DNA of 64,000 bases from Boesenbergia rotunda (GCA_024364735.1 JAGFNQ010000216.1:248001-312000), one strand, 5' to 3'. Counted from the first letter of the stretch, positions 33,492-45,221 are shown. Program-made: numbers and translations. The notes: a model not told the origin generated them from the letters alone.

Positions 33492-33506
33492 ATCTCCCCC
33501 TTTTTG
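33492..33506 (-). promoter_or_regulatory. Polypurine tract of C
   Basis: CAAAAAGGGGGAGAT on the element strand, adjoining the LTR start TGTTGGTG. Confidence 0.85.
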
Positions 33507-34731
33507 ATTTATGGCAACCCTAGTTCAAAAAGTTAAGTTTAATCAAGCATGAAAAAGTTAAGGTTTTGTTCCCTCCCCCTGGAAGGAATCTCCCCCTAGA
33601 TTTTTCAAAAATTTGTGGGGTAAAAAAAAACTTGCACTTTTGAAAACTTAAGTTTTAGGTACTTTTAATAAGTTAAGTTAACAGTATATAGGAAATTTTT
33701 TGAAACATGATTTTTGAGTACTTAAAAAGTTTGAGGCTTTTAAGTTTCAAGGTACTCAAAGGTTTAGAAAGTGTTAGCTTTGAAAAAAAACTTGAGTACT
33801 TAGTTAACTTTGAAAGCTTAAGTAGATATTTTGAAAGACTTAAATACTTAGCAAAATTTTGAAAACTTAAGTAGAAGTTTTGAAAGCTTAAGTACTTATC
33901 AAAATTTTGAAAGCTTAAGTAGAAGTTTTGAAAGCTTAAGTACTTATCAAAATTTTGAAAGCTTAAGTAGAAGTTTTGAAAGCTTAAGTATTTTTCAAAA
34001 AGTTAAACTTTTGAATACTTTTTGCATAAAGGATAGAGTTAAGAAAATTTTGAAAAGAAAATTTTACTCTCTCCTTTCCTTTCTCTCCCCCTTTGCCATA
34101 TATCAAAACAAATAAATACAGCATAAATAAAGGAAATAAGTAAAATTTTTGCTGTACCAAATCAATTCATAATTAAATTTACACTAACTCAATCAATTCT
34201 CTCTGTAGGGGCCTGTCTAACCCAATTAGCTACTTACTAACTGTTATAAATAGTAGTTTTTGCTAGGGTTAGTCAAGGTAAGTGTTTTTGTTCAAGTTAG
34301 ATTTTCTAAACTTGACACTTAACTTGATTGCTATGTAAGTTGTATTTAGTGCCCCAATTTCTACAGATGCACTGACTTAAAGCATCTTGAATTGAGGCAA
34401 AGACCTAAGCATCTCAACCCTTTCTAGGTTATCAATCAAAAGTACCCTAAGGTGCTTGTGAGATGCTGGCTTCTAAGTCTATAGGTGCATGCAGTTCTAG
34501 GGTTAAAGCCTAGGCTAAGTCCATTTTCGAAAAAGCCCTAGTTTTGAAGGGGGTAGTTTTAAAATAAATATAACACTAAGTCGAAAAGTTTTTAAAATTG
34601 ATTTTTGAAATAAATAAAGCTAAGTTGAAAATGAAAACTGGTTTTGAAATTTAAATAAAACAGTCTTTTCAAAATTCTAATTTTAGAAAACTTATTTTTG
34701 AAATCAAGTAGAGTAAAACAATTGAGTTAAA
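33507..34731 (-). other. C 3' untranslated region with 47-bp tandem repeat
   Basis: No gene, and no envelope-like ORF although some SIRE elements carry one here. At about 33815-34000 a unit of about 47 bp containing GAAAGCTTAAGTA and CTTATCAAAATTTT repeats three to four times. 34380-34470 is the part resembled by element A. Confidence 0.65.
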
Positions 34732-37700
34732 CTATTCTACTGAACACAATCCTAACTGCCTTCTTAGTGAACTGAACTCAGATTCAGGTAAGGGTTTTGT
34801 GAATATATCAGCTAGGTTGGATTTAGAGTCAATATGCTTAAGTGCTATTTCACCCCTGGCTACATGGTCTCTTACAAAATGATGTTTGACTTCTATATGT
34901 TTGGTTCTGGAGTGTTGAATTGGGTTCATAGTTAAATTAATTGAACTTATATTGTCAATAAATACTTGAGTTTGGGTGTAGTTGAGCTGGAAATCTTTAA
35001 GTGTGTGCATCATCCATAAAAGTTGTGCAACACATTCTCCTAATGCCACATACTCAGCTTTAGTTGTGGATAAAGTCACACAGTGTTGTTTTCTGCTGCA
35101 CCAACTGACTAGACTCTGACCTAACAGTTGGCAGCTTCCACTCGTGCTCTTTCTATCTAATTTACAGCCTGCATAGTCAGAATCTGTGTATCCTGTTAAA
35201 TCAAAGGTTGAGGTCCTAGGATACCAAATCCCTACATTTAGGGTGCCCTTTACGTATCTTAGTACTCGTTTTAGGGCTGCTAAGTGCGTTTCCTTAGCAC
35301 AGGTTTGATATCTAGCACACATCCCTACAGCAAAAAGAATATCAGGTCTGCTGGCTGTAAGGTACAATAGGCTACCTATCATACTCCTATAAAGCTTAAG
35401 GTCCACTGGTTTACCATCAGGGTCACTATCTATTTTTACATTAGTAGCCATGGGGGTACTTATGCTTTTAGAGTTGTCTATTTTAAATTTCTTTATTAAC
35501 TCTTTAGCATATTTGAATAAATGAACGTAGTTACCATCCCTAGTTTGTTTAATTTGTAAGCCTAGGAAAAAGTTAAGTTCACCAACCAAGCTCATTTCAA
35601 ATTCATTTTCCATTATTTTGACAAATTCTTTTAGGAAGTTTGTGTTGGTGGATCCAAAGATTATGTCATCTACGTAAATTTGGGCAATGAATATATCTTT
35701 TCCTAGGGTTTTGATGAACAGAGTTGAGTCAATTTGGCCTTGTTTGAATTCTTTAGAAGTTAAGTAGGTTGATAAACGTTCATACCAGGCCCTAGGTGCT
35801 TGTTTTAATCCATATAATGCTTTAGTTAGTTTGTAAACGTGGTTAGGTTTGTCTAAGTCCTCAAACCCTGAGGGTTGTCCTACATAAACTTCTTCTTTAA
35901 TGAATCCATTTAAGAAGGCTGACTTTACATCCATTTGATATAACTTAAATCCTTTATGGGATGCAAAGGCCAACAACATTCTAATGGACTCAAGTCTAAG
36001 TACTGGAGCATAGGTTTCATCGTAGTCTAATCCCTCTACTTGGCTGAAACCTTTTGCTACTAAGCGGGCTTTGTTTCTGACTATTTCTCCTTGATCATTC
36101 AGCTTGTTCCTAAATACCCACTTAGTGTCAATTACGGATTTGCCCTCGGGTTTAGGTACTAATTCCCAGACTTGGTTCCTTTCGAATTGAGCTAGTTCTT
36201 CTTGCATCGCTATAATCCAATCTGGATCAGGTAAGGCTTCCTCTATAGTTTTGGGTTCAATTTTTGATATCATAGCTATTTGACTAAGGTTCCTATACGA
36301 GGACCTAGTCCTGACTCCTAGAGTTGGATCACCTACAATTTGATCGGTCGGGTGACTTAGTCTGGGTTTCTTTGTTCTTCTAGAGCTTGGTTCAGCCTCA
36401 GGTCCGGCTGGTTGGTTTGGTTCACTATTTGGTTCGACTCTTTGGACTGGTTCATTTGGTGGTTCGATTCTTGGTTTAGTTAATTCATTAATTGGTTCAA
36501 TAGTTAGTTCGTTTAAGGGTTCAATTAATGGTTCAATAAGTTGTTCATTATTTTCTTGGTCAGAGTTTGATGAAATTAGTTCTGGATTATTAGAATTTGA
36601 ATTGATTTCTTCATCAAAAATTAAGTTGGTTGTTTCTTCAATTTTCTTAGTTTGTTTATTGTAAACTCTATAGGCTCTACTTGTGGTTGAATACCCTAGA
36701 AAAATGCCTGGGTTTGACTTGGATTGAAATTTTCCTAAATAGTCTTTGGTGTTTAGGATATGGACTTTGCATCCAAAGACTCTTAGGTAGTGTAGGTTTG
36801 GGAGTCTATGGTAGTACAGTTCATAGGGGGTTTTGTTGTGTCGCTTATTAATCAAAACCCTATTTTGGATATAACAGGCTGTACTAGTTGCTTCTGCCCA
36901 GAACTGGTTTGCTAGTTTAAACTCGTTGAGCATAGCCCTAGCGGCTTCTTGTAGTGTTCTATTCCTTCGCTCAACTATCCCATTTTGTTGGGGGGTTCTA
37001 GGACATGAAAATTCATGTAAATACCCATTTACCTTACAGAATTCCTCAAATTTTTGATTTTCAAACTCTCCCCCGTGATCACTCCTAAGTCTTTTAATTT
37101 TAGTGTCATTTTGATTTTCAATTAGTTTACAGAATTCAATAAATAGATTTAGGGTTTCATCTTTGGTTTTTAGGAACCTAACCCAGGTAAATCTAGAGTA
37201 ATCATCAACTATTACTAAGCAGTATCGGTTCCCGCTTAGTGACTTGGCTCCATGTGAATCAAATAGGTCAAGGTGCAGAAGCTCAAGTGTGGTTTGAGTT
37301 AAATCAGACTGAATTAGTTTGTGATTGGATTTGGTTTGCTTACCTTGATTACATGATTCACATATTAGGTTTTCATTATTTTTGATGTTGGGGATACCTT
37401 TGATTAAGCCAAGTTGGGTAATTTTTGAGATAGTTCTCAAATTAGTATGTCCTAATCTCCTATGCCAGAGGTTTGATTGTTCTAATTGTGTTAACATACA
37501 TTTGGGTATAATAGGAAGATTTATAGTGTATACATTGTTTTTCCTAGTGCCCTTAAGTATGATTTCTGAGTCTTGTTCATTTTTAATTAGGCAGTTGTAA
37601 CTGTTGAAAGTAACTCTATAACCAGAATCACGTAACTGACTTATGCTAAGCAAGTTAAAATTAAAGTTTTCAACCAATAGAACTTTCTTAATAATGAAAT

Positions 37701-37857
37701 CAGATTTAAGCTCAATGTTAACTGACCCAATTACCTTGAGTGTGGCATTATTGCCAAATGCCACTGAGCCTAGGTTTTTGAGTTTGAGCTTGGTGAACTT
37801 CAATTTATCTCCAGTCATGTGTCTGGAGCAACCGCTATCCAACATCCATTGGTCCAA
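34732..37857 (-). CDS. Element C pol polyprotein (PR-IN-RT-RNase H), intact 1041-codon frame
   Basis: One uninterrupted frame, SIRE/Maximus-like copia. It opens at TTG in context TTGGACCAATGG, just after an in-frame TAG, so it is more likely a Gag-Pol continuation than an independent start. Residues 5-16: protease MLDSGCSRHMTG (D7-S8-G9). 131-170: integrase zinc site (H132, H137, C166, C169). Catalytic D197, D260 and E296 (the last pair 35 residues apart) are all present. 410-490: acidic Pro-rich linker with repeated IEP/NEL motifs. 565-810: RT with YVDD at 728-731. 885-1020: RNase H (TDSDYAGCKLDRKSTSG). It ends IFTKPLPES...CSVE, TAG. The element as a whole is disabled by the G insertion in its gag, but this frame shows no damage. 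Confidence 0.92.
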   Translation of the reverse strand: MDQWMLDSGCSRHMTGDKLKFTKLKLKNLGSVAFGNNATLKVIGSVNIELKSDFIIKKVLLVENFNFNLLSISQLRDSGYRVTFNSYNCLIKNEQDSEIILKGTRKNNVYTINLPIIPKCMLTQLEQSNLWHRRLGHTNLRTISKITQLGLIKGIPNIKNNENLICESCNQGKQTKSNHKLIQSDLTQTTLELLHLDLFDSHGAKSLSGNRYCLVIVDDYSRFTWVRFLKTKDETLNLFIEFCKLIENQNDTKIKRLRSDHGGEFENQKFEEFCKVNGYLHEFSCPRTPQQNGIVERRNRTLQEAARAMLNEFKLANQFWAEATSTACYIQNRVLINKRHNKTPYELYYHRLPNLHYLRVFGCKVHILNTKDYLGKFQSKSNPGIFLGYSTTSRAYRVYNKQTKKIEETTNLIFDEEINSNSNNPELISSNSDQENNEQLIEPLIEPLNELTIEPINELTKPRIEPPNEPVQRVEPNSEPNQPAGPEAEPSSRRTKKPRLSHPTDQIVGDPTLGVRTRSSYRNLSQIAMISKIEPKTIEEALPDPDWIIAMQEELAQFERNQVWELVPKPEGKSVIDTKWVFRNKLNDQGEIVRNKARLVAKGFSQVEGLDYDETYAPVLRLESIRMLLAFASHKGFKLYQMDVKSAFLNGFIKEEVYVGQPSGFEDLDKPNHVYKLTKALYGLKQAPRAWYERLSTYLTSKEFKQGQIDSTLFIKTLGKDIFIAQIYVDDIIFGSTNTNFLKEFVKIMENEFEMSLVGELNFFLGLQIKQTRDGNYVHLFKYAKELIKKFKIDNSKSISTPMATNVKIDSDPDGKPVDLKLYRSMIGSLLYLTASRPDILFAVGMCARYQTCAKETHLAALKRVLRYVKGTLNVGIWYPRTSTFDLTGYTDSDYAGCKLDRKSTSGSCQLLGQSLVSWCSRKQHCVTLSTTKAEYVALGECVAQLLWMMHTLKDFQLNYTQTQVFIDNISSINLTMNPIQHSRTKHIEVKHHFVRDHVARGEIALKHIDSKSNLADIFTKPLPESEFSSLRRQLGLCSVE

Positions 37858-38521
37858 ATCTTTATGTTCCTACGCATAAAGAATTTTCTTGATTTGGATC
37901 CAATTAGAATCAGGAAGCTTAAATTGAGTTTCACTGCCTAGTCTGTCTCACCCGAATCTAGGGTTTTCAATCACGTTAACCTTATAGGTTTCGTGAGACA
38001 GGTTTAGATTAGAAAAACTATTTTGAAAAAATTTTGATTAAGTTTGAAAACTTAATTAATTTTTAAAAGAAGTTTAAATCTACAAATAACTGAATTTTTG
38101 TGCTAGATTCGAATTTGACAAAAATAATTTGAATTTGAATTTCAGAAATTGGCTTCCAGGTCTTGGCGAGGCACTAGGCCTTCTTTGGCCGTAGCCTTAT
38201 GGGATCATCCACCCTTTCCTTGACAAAGCCTTTTAATGAAATTTCATTTTCAAAATTATTATTTGAAAAATTTCTGGTCTAACTAGTTTGAGTTTTGGAT
38301 CGGTAGCTTCGGCTAGTTTCACCAGTCTAAAGAGACCAAGTGAACTTGATCTTATTAGAATTGGTTTCCCTAACGTACTATCATCTCACCTCTACCCAAT
38401 ACTATGTTGTCAAATTTCAGCTAAGTTTGTTTAGTCCTTAAACTAACCTAAGTCTAAGCATGGTAAATTGCAGAAATTAAATAGACAATCAAACAAGCAG
38501 TTTCAATCAAGAATTACAAGT
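37858..38521 (-). other. C spacer between gag and pol
   Basis: AT-rich and not open in the pol or gag frame apart from about 15 codons (IQIKKILYA then TAG) directly before the protease. 38120-38400 is homologous to element A 26990-27260. A non-coding gap between gag and pol is odd for copia, which normally has one frame; it may be an intron, a deletion scar, or the gag C-terminus decayed. Confidence 0.55.
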
Positions 38522-39140
38522 TTATCTAATAATGAAAATAGTTTTCAGTTTGGCTCCCCCTGGACTAAAGCCACGGTGATGGTTAGGCAAGATGTGAATC
38601 TTGTCCTTGGGGATCCAATACTGATTTGATCCAGTTGGTTTGTTCAGGCATAGTTTAGGTACCCATGCCTGAATTTTGCCTCTGGACTGATTCAGTACAG
38701 CCAAATACGATCTTTGTCGGGATTTGATTCGGTAGCCAAGTCCAGATCGATTTAGAACGGACTTCTGTTTTCCAAGAATCATGTCAAGATTTTTGGAACC
38801 AGAAGTGAATCGTTCTAGGGCTGATCTAAGATCCTTAACTTGAGTTTTCAGGGAGGAGTTTTCCTTTTCAAGTTTTTCAACTTGAGTGGGAGTTCCTTCC
38901 TGAACCTTATCGGTTGAGGGTTTAGAGTCAGCCCCCTCTTTCAGGAGTTTTACTTCCTGTCGGAGGAATTCGACCCGGAGTTTGGCTTTTGCCAAATCAC
39001 GAGAAAGAAAAGAAATCAATTCAGTTAACTGTAATCTATTAAAACCAGTTACCTTAATTTCTCCGTCTTCTGTGAAGGTCAGCTCGCCGTCCTCTTGTTC
39101 TGATTCTGACTCGGTCTCGACTGAGGCGGTCAGAGCTAGG
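38522..39140 (-). pseudogene. Element C gag C-terminal part, cut by G
   Basis: Open from the G junction (39140) to 38522. An acidic stretch (ESESEQEDGELTF), then a coiled-coil-like region (LAKAKLRVEFLRQEVKLLKE; VEKLEKENSSLKTQVKDLRSAL), then GSKNLDMILGKQKS and GLGYRIKSR, matching D and E gag. No ATG is visible, consistent with a gag truncated by the insertion; the UBN2 fold and knuckles would lie beyond G. Confidence 0.75.
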
Positions 39141-40794
39141 TGTTGAAAATCAAAATTTTAAAAGGGCTCGGTTGTAATTCTCTAAACTAGGAGGGCTTTT
39201 ATGAAAAACGGTGTAAAAAAAGCTATTTAAACCCCTAAAACCCTAACTTCCCCTTATCTTCCTCACTTTCTCTCGAAACCGCACCCTGCCCTTCGGTTTT
39301 TGCCTGACGCCGTCGCCTCTGCCCTAGTTGACGGTTGACGCCGAACCCCATCGAGCGAAGCCGACGCAGCCACCACCTCTGCCGAGTTTCTGGCCCTCGT
39401 TTGTCTTCTTCTCGTTCCTACTCGTCCGCTCACAGCCAGTCGACGCCGACCCCTTTTTGCGGTGAGCGATCCCTATGTTGCCGCGAACCCTAGTCGCGCA
39501 AGGATCCCCTTCACGCGAGTACGGCCGGCGAGATCACCTCCTTCGCGAGATCCTAGTTGAGTGCCCTCTTCGCGCGAAGGAAATCGAGTTCTGCTCTCGG
39601 CGATCTCTGATCCAGCAACCGGGTAATTCAGGTAAGGTTTTAATTAGGGTTGATTTGGTTTGGGATGTGTGCTATGAAATTATTCGTTCAATTTGGGTTG
39701 TTGGATTTGGACCGATGTAGTATTTGAGTTGTAGACGAATAGTACAATTTCTTTTGTTTACCTTGATCTATGGTTATGCTCTATTTGCTCTCCCTTCCAT
39801 ATCGTGAGCATGAATATGGGATCTGTCCTTGATGATGAACATAGCTGACCTAGATTTATTGTGGTTATAGTTGTGGAAATTCTGATCTTGTGTAGGATCT
39901 GTATTGCTCAGTGCACTGTTTTAGGATGCGCCATGAGCTTCCCTTGAGAGCTGATTTGGGAATTATTACTACTCTTTCTAATCTACCGTGAGCTTTGGAA
40001 GTATGATATGGTTAGGATTTGATTATTAGTTGGGTTTTGTGATCTTGGGTGGCCACTGCCATGGAGCACAGCTTATTAGTAGGTTGATTGCTGTAGGGTG
40101 TGAGGTTGGTAGTTTAGCTTTTTTTGAGGTTGTATCACCATGTTGTAAGTTTCATTAAAACAAGATTTAATTTAACGTGTGTTATAATTAGGATTTATCT
40201 TAATTTTAGTTATTTATAGTTTAGCTAATTATTTAGTTAAGTTTTATAAATAGCTAAACAATGTCCTTGATACAGGACCCTGAGTTGGACTCGTATGGTT
40301 GATCATGAAAAGATTAAGTCGGACACGTTCTACAAATAAAGGCGAGTATTTCTCCTTTGTACTCGAGTAGTCTTCTTTACCTTAAAAGCATGGCTTGTTA
40401 TATCTGATAGGTTACTTGACCTTGTTCTTTGTCGTTAATTAAACATCGCCGTTGAGACTTGTTCTTCGTTAATCTTCGAGTATTCCAAGTTTATATCCGT
40501 ACAGTCCTCTATTGGTTTTTCTGTTCTGTAAAGTGCCGCTTGTACGCGAGTACTTAAAAGTCCATTAAACACAGATAGGTTTATTTGGCATTAGAAATAC
40601 CCTACCTAGTAGTGTAGATGCATAATCGTTGGATTTCGATTTCTGGTTGATTGTATCTGTGACGACCCAACTTTTATCTACTACTATGCTTTAAGTTACT
40701 ACTACTTGGCTTCCCTTAACTTGCTCTAAATTTTTTTTTCTTCCTTCTCTTTTTTTTCAAAAAAAATAAAACTACTTTCATTTTATTTGCTTTG

Positions 40795-40857
40795 CCAGGA
40801 TTTGACCCCTAGACCTCGTAGTTGTAACACTAACGCACTAACCAACTGCTCTACACA
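40795..40857 (-). repeat. tRNA-like sequence, A and B boxes, in inserted LTR
   Basis: On the minus strand GTAGAGCAGTTGGTTAGTG resembles an A box/D arm, and about 35 bases on GGGGTCAAATCCTGG resembles a B box/T arm. No full acceptor stem. Confidence 0.55.
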
Positions 40858-42644
40858 ACTTCTCTGCAATGGTACCAGTCGACTGCTATATAGCCAGTCG
40901 ACTGGTATCGGCCACAGCAAGTTTATGGGCGCGGCACCAGTCGACTGGCCTTTTGGCAGTCAACTGGTGCATCGAACAGAAGCTACTGTTCGATAGGGCA
41001 GTCGACTGGTTCTGAACCAGTCGACTGACACGCCTGAAAACCTGCATTTCAGACCTGAAAATTTGTTTCAAAAGTCCACAAAACATATAGTTTCAAGCCA
41101 TACAAAGACATAACACCATTTCTATACTCCATAGTAGTTTTCTAAACATTTTAGCCAATCAAAACAACTTCATAAACTTGAAATTAGGACTTTTGCGGAA
41201 GTAAATAAGCTATCAAAGTCTATATGAACTTTAAACTAGAGTTTGTACCAAATTTTGTATCTATGCAAGGTTTAAACAAAGTCATTCATTCTACCACTTC
41301 GAAACACCAAAACATATGTTCTACAAGACTTAGCCCAATGATCTCTTCCACGGTTCCGCCGCCACTGAACATCAATGCAAGTCCCTTCGCCTCCTTAACT
41401 TATGCTTTTTCTTTACCTTTATCTGCAATAGAAGGAAATGCAACTAATAAGCAAAATGCTTAGTAAGTAAATCCTAACTCACAAATCCAATGATAAGGGA
41501 TAAACATGCTCTTTTCAAATAATGCTTGCTTCAAAACACATGCACTTGGAAATAATTACACATGAGAACTTTCATACACTTATCATGCTCAATCATGCTT
41601 AAAAACATTTACTAGCATCAAAACACTTGCAAACTTAACATGCTCATGATTTCTTTTACAAACTTACTAATGATACATTTCCACACTTTCAAACACTAAC
41701 TTCTTTGCTCTTTCTCTTTAACATGCTTGTAACATAACCATGTTATCATACACAACAAAACATACACTTACGGAAATTGAAACACTTACATATACTTATA
41801 TACTTCAAAATAATAATCAACTTTCTCAGGCCTTGACAATGTACCTGGTATCAGTGTACCAATGCGCGCATCCCTAATAAGTTTCGGGGTAGCTAGCCAC
41901 CGCACCCTATTAGAGCTTCTTTCTAACTTTCTGTGGGCCTCTCTTTTGCCCGGTACATGTCCTTTTCCAAAAGTAAAATACTTTCTTACTCATAATGCTT
42001 GTATTTATCAAGCTAACTTTCTTTCTTCATAAACTTTCCACTATAAACCTTTACCTTTTCTTACTTAGAACTTCCATCGAGCACCTTGCGTGCCCTTAAC
42101 CCAAAACTCAATTTTGGGACTTTTCAAGAACTTGGTCTCCCATACTTAGATCACATATATAAAAATCTACTACAATTCAAGTTCTATGATTAAAAACATG
42201 TATTCTTGAGAAACTTAATCACACAATAAATAATATTCTCCAAGCATGCATATAAATCACAAAATCAAGGTTCTACAACGAGAAAACTACATGCGAAGCT
42301 ACTCCTATTGTAGGTGAGTGATTTACTTACTCTTTTCTTGAAGAAAACTCACTAAGTATCTCGAAATTCCTAGTGTAGGGCTCTTTTCCTCTTCCTTTGC
42401 AAGAAATCTCCACTCCTTAGCCCTAGGGAAGAAGCCCTAGGCTCTCCACTCAAGAGGAGGAAGAAGGAGGAAGAAAACCCCTTGTTTTCTCCCTGTTTTC
42501 GCAGCCCCTTTCCTCTGCTCGCGCGGCCTCCCGAAACCCTAATGGGGTCTTAACCCAACTTAAGTGGAAGTTTTAATACCTCTTCATGAAACGGTCTAAA
42601 TCATCTATAATATTATTTCGTTTCATCCTTTTTTTTGCTTGATA

Positions 42645-42712
42645 CCCTAGCCCAGCTGGTTTCTGCTTTAGCCATGAACTGGAGAGGTGGTGGGATCAAA
42701 TCTCGCCCGACC
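42645..42712 (+). repeat. tRNA-like sequence near right end of inserted LTR
   Basis: TAGCCCAGCTGGTTTCTGC (A-box like) followed by GTGGGATCAAATCTC (weak B box). It faces the opposite way to the copy at 40795-40857. Confidence 0.4.
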
Positions 42713-43122
42713 TCTTATATATTTTTTTTCTTATTTTGATCCGAAAAAATGCTATAATATTCCGAAAAATGCTAGAAAAATTCCTAAAAATCCCTAATAA
42801 TACCAGGAAATTATTGGGTTGCATGTTTCACTCGTTGGATTTTATTGCATCGTAGTTTCTTCGGTTGTTTGTGCATCGTGTCTCATGCACCATACTTGCA
42901 CGTTGCATACTAACGACTGTTGGCTTACATTTGGTTAAGCCGTCGTTAGTCATATTGTTGCTCGATTCACTCAACCACATGTTGTCATGGTAGTGGATAG
43001 AGTGCGAGTGTTTGTCCTGTTATGCCAAACAGTGACACCCTCACCGTTGTTTTAGAGGGATGAGCCGTTGGTGGCTCACCCTCACTGTTGATTGTTTTTT
43101 TTAGGGATATTATGTGATAGCT

Positions 43123-43143
43123 CCCCCCCCCCCCCCCCCCCCC
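43123..43143. repeat. C21 homopolymer in G 5' LTR
   Basis: 21 consecutive C, against 7 at the same place in 48397-51138 and 7 G in the inverted copy (about 52079-52085). Confidence 0.9.
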
Positions 43144-44070
43144 GATGTACCGTGGGTTCGGAGTGTTGACTTCCCAGCATCCTGTCCACTCAACCACGCC
43201 TTATGTGGTATTTATTGTTGTATGTGATATTATTATTGTTGTTGGAGTGGTACAGTTGTCACATCCCTACCCACTCGGTCACACAGATGGGATGTGTTGA
43301 CGGCTTGACTGGCGTCAGGGGTGACACATGTCATTGCATCATGTGCATACGTATTTCTTTTATGCATTTGTTTGTGTTTGGTGCACTTATATGAGCTATG
43401 ATTGTTGCATATGTATGACATACATGTCTATCTTGATGTTATTGTTGTTGAGTTGTTTATACAGGCCTAGTGTTTACCCGGATTTTATGCTATGTCGTTT
43501 TACTATATGTTATGCATGATTAGGTAAATCTGATATTTCTTATGGACTGTACCTTTTGAGTCTCTACTCCGTTATCTTATTTATGCCATGCTTATTGTCT
43601 ACTCATATACCCGCAGAGTCCGCCCGGACTCACCACCCCTGCTTCCCTTTTTGTTGTTTCAGATAGCAGGTAGTGGTATTGCTTAGAGCCAGGAGATGAT
43701 CCAGTTGCCAGTCCCTCAGTCCCACCTTGTCGGTTTGGTTTAGCGTTTCTATTTCGGTATTATGTTAGTTTTCCGTATTTCATTTGTTTATCAGTTGTCG
43801 GATTGATTTTGTTAATATTATGACAGAGACTTTTAGTTCATGTGGTTGTGATGTTCTTTAATGTTTAAGGTGGCTGAGCCATCCATTATTATTTTGTTTT
43901 AATATAAACTGCGTGGATGTATATTATACTTATTGTTGTGATGCCAGCCGCTTGTGGCTGAGCCATATTGGTGGAGATATTATGTATACTTGCCTCATAT
44001 TGTCCGCCGTACAGGGGAGATGCTGCCCGATTTTTGAGGAAGCATGTGCCTCTGGGGGCGTGACAATTTT

Positions 44071-44083
44071 TGGTATCAGAGCC
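44071..44083 (+). promoter_or_regulatory. Primer-binding site of G
   Basis: TGGTATCAGAGCC, five bases after the LTR end. Confidence 0.9.
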
Positions 44084-45221
44084 AAGTTTGCGAGTTCCTT
44101 TGGGATCTGTGGATTTTTTTTTATAATGCCGTTTTTGGTGCGTATGTTCTTCCAGGTTTTGCGATGTTTTGGTGTCTGTGGGTTTACGGAGTTGTTTTTA
44201 GGAGGTCAATCTGTATGTTACGGATTTGGTTATTTTTGCGGAGTTTTTCTTAAGGGTTGACGAAGTTGTTTTTCGAGGTTTATCTGTACTTTACGGAGTT
44301 ATTTCCGGAGTCATTTTCTGGTTATGGTTGTGATTTGGGACTTGGCAGCGACGAGATCTCTTCCGGCGACGAGTAAGTAAATAAGGTATCTCTTTGATGA
44401 TTATCCTATCTGTTGTATATAGTACTTTGTTTAGGGTTGTATATCGTGGTTGGTTTGATCAGTATAGGATCGGTGTACCTTGTTTCATAGAGTTTCAGAC
44501 CTTCGGGTTATTTTGTATGTCGTTTGATAACCTAAATGACACATTTCACCACATGAACCTGCATAATTTCATATTTGTCAGAATTAGTTGTTTATCATCC
44601 TAGTTGGTAGAGTTTGTTGTCAAGAGTTCTTGAACCTTTTGTGGAGGAATCGGGGCATAGGCGAGGGTTAGTTGACATGGCCAGTGGTTTTCAAAATATT
44701 TCGAGCTTCAAATGTTGTTATTTGACCATATTTGTTGAAGGTGAATCTATTAAGTTTTTAACTTAGACAACCAAACATTTAAGGTTTTAAAATATTTATT
44801 TTCAAAGGATACAAATAGCAGTTTTAAAATTCTATAAAACGTGACCCATTTATTTGAGATTTTAAATGTGCCATTAAGAATAATATCCCCAATGGAGCAG
44901 AAATGCATTTGCCATGGGACTGACTGATCACCTTTGCATTCTGACTAAGAGAATCCTGGCAGTGTCCATTTTGCCCACGGATGCCTCGTTTGTATCCCAA
45001 ACACTTGATATATATAGGAAATTCCACCGAGTTGCAATGAAAAATTATTGTAAGGGGCACTAACCCCTTTGAGGAATCAAGGCCAATGTTGTAGGGTAGA
45101 GATATTGTCAAAAAAAAAATTAAATTGATACGTAGTCCACCAAACTAGAAAAGACAATAAAAATGATGTGTAGGTTGCCAAGGACCTTTACACTAACCTA
45201 GCACAGAACTCCTAGCCAATA

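Larger units (their letters stand above)
40658..42822 (-). mobile_element. Gypsy LTR inserted in the G LTR, right end trimmed
   Basis: TGTGACGACCCAAC starts the insertion and ...AAATTATTGGGTTG ends it. The second G LTR runs straight through this site (TGTATCGATGG|ATGTTTCAC). Its layout resembles the solo LTR at 5766-9177: a 'gcttagtaagta' block, a 'gcgcgcatccct...gggtagcta' block and a '...cccggtaca' block in the same order. The terminal TCACA and about five bases of target are missing, so a small deletion followed. It carries CAGTCGACTG pairs (40871-41030), a motif otherwise seen in the copia LTRs here. Confidence 0.7.
39141..44065 (+). mobile_element. 5' LTR of element G (gypsy), with an inner LTR insertion
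   Basis: TGTTGAAAATC...GGGGGCGTGACA, followed by a PBS. Without the insertion at 40658-42822 it is about 2.76 kb and collinear with 48397-51138. TATTTAAA at 39224-39231. It begins directly after C gag codons; the preceding CTAGG (39136-39140) would be the target duplication, but the far end of G is damaged. Short frames here (39475-39720, 43913-44260 and others) are LTR sequence. Confidence 0.88.

Noticed and set aside
33507..34731. Envelope-like ORF expected in some SIRE elements
   Set aside because: No open frame with a signal or membrane segment was found between pol and the 3' LTR of C or E.
43203..43519. Short frames with His/Cys-rich peptides repeated at 50284-50600 and 51703-52019
   Set aside because: The three copies are simply the G LTRs (two direct, one inverted); no coding evidence.
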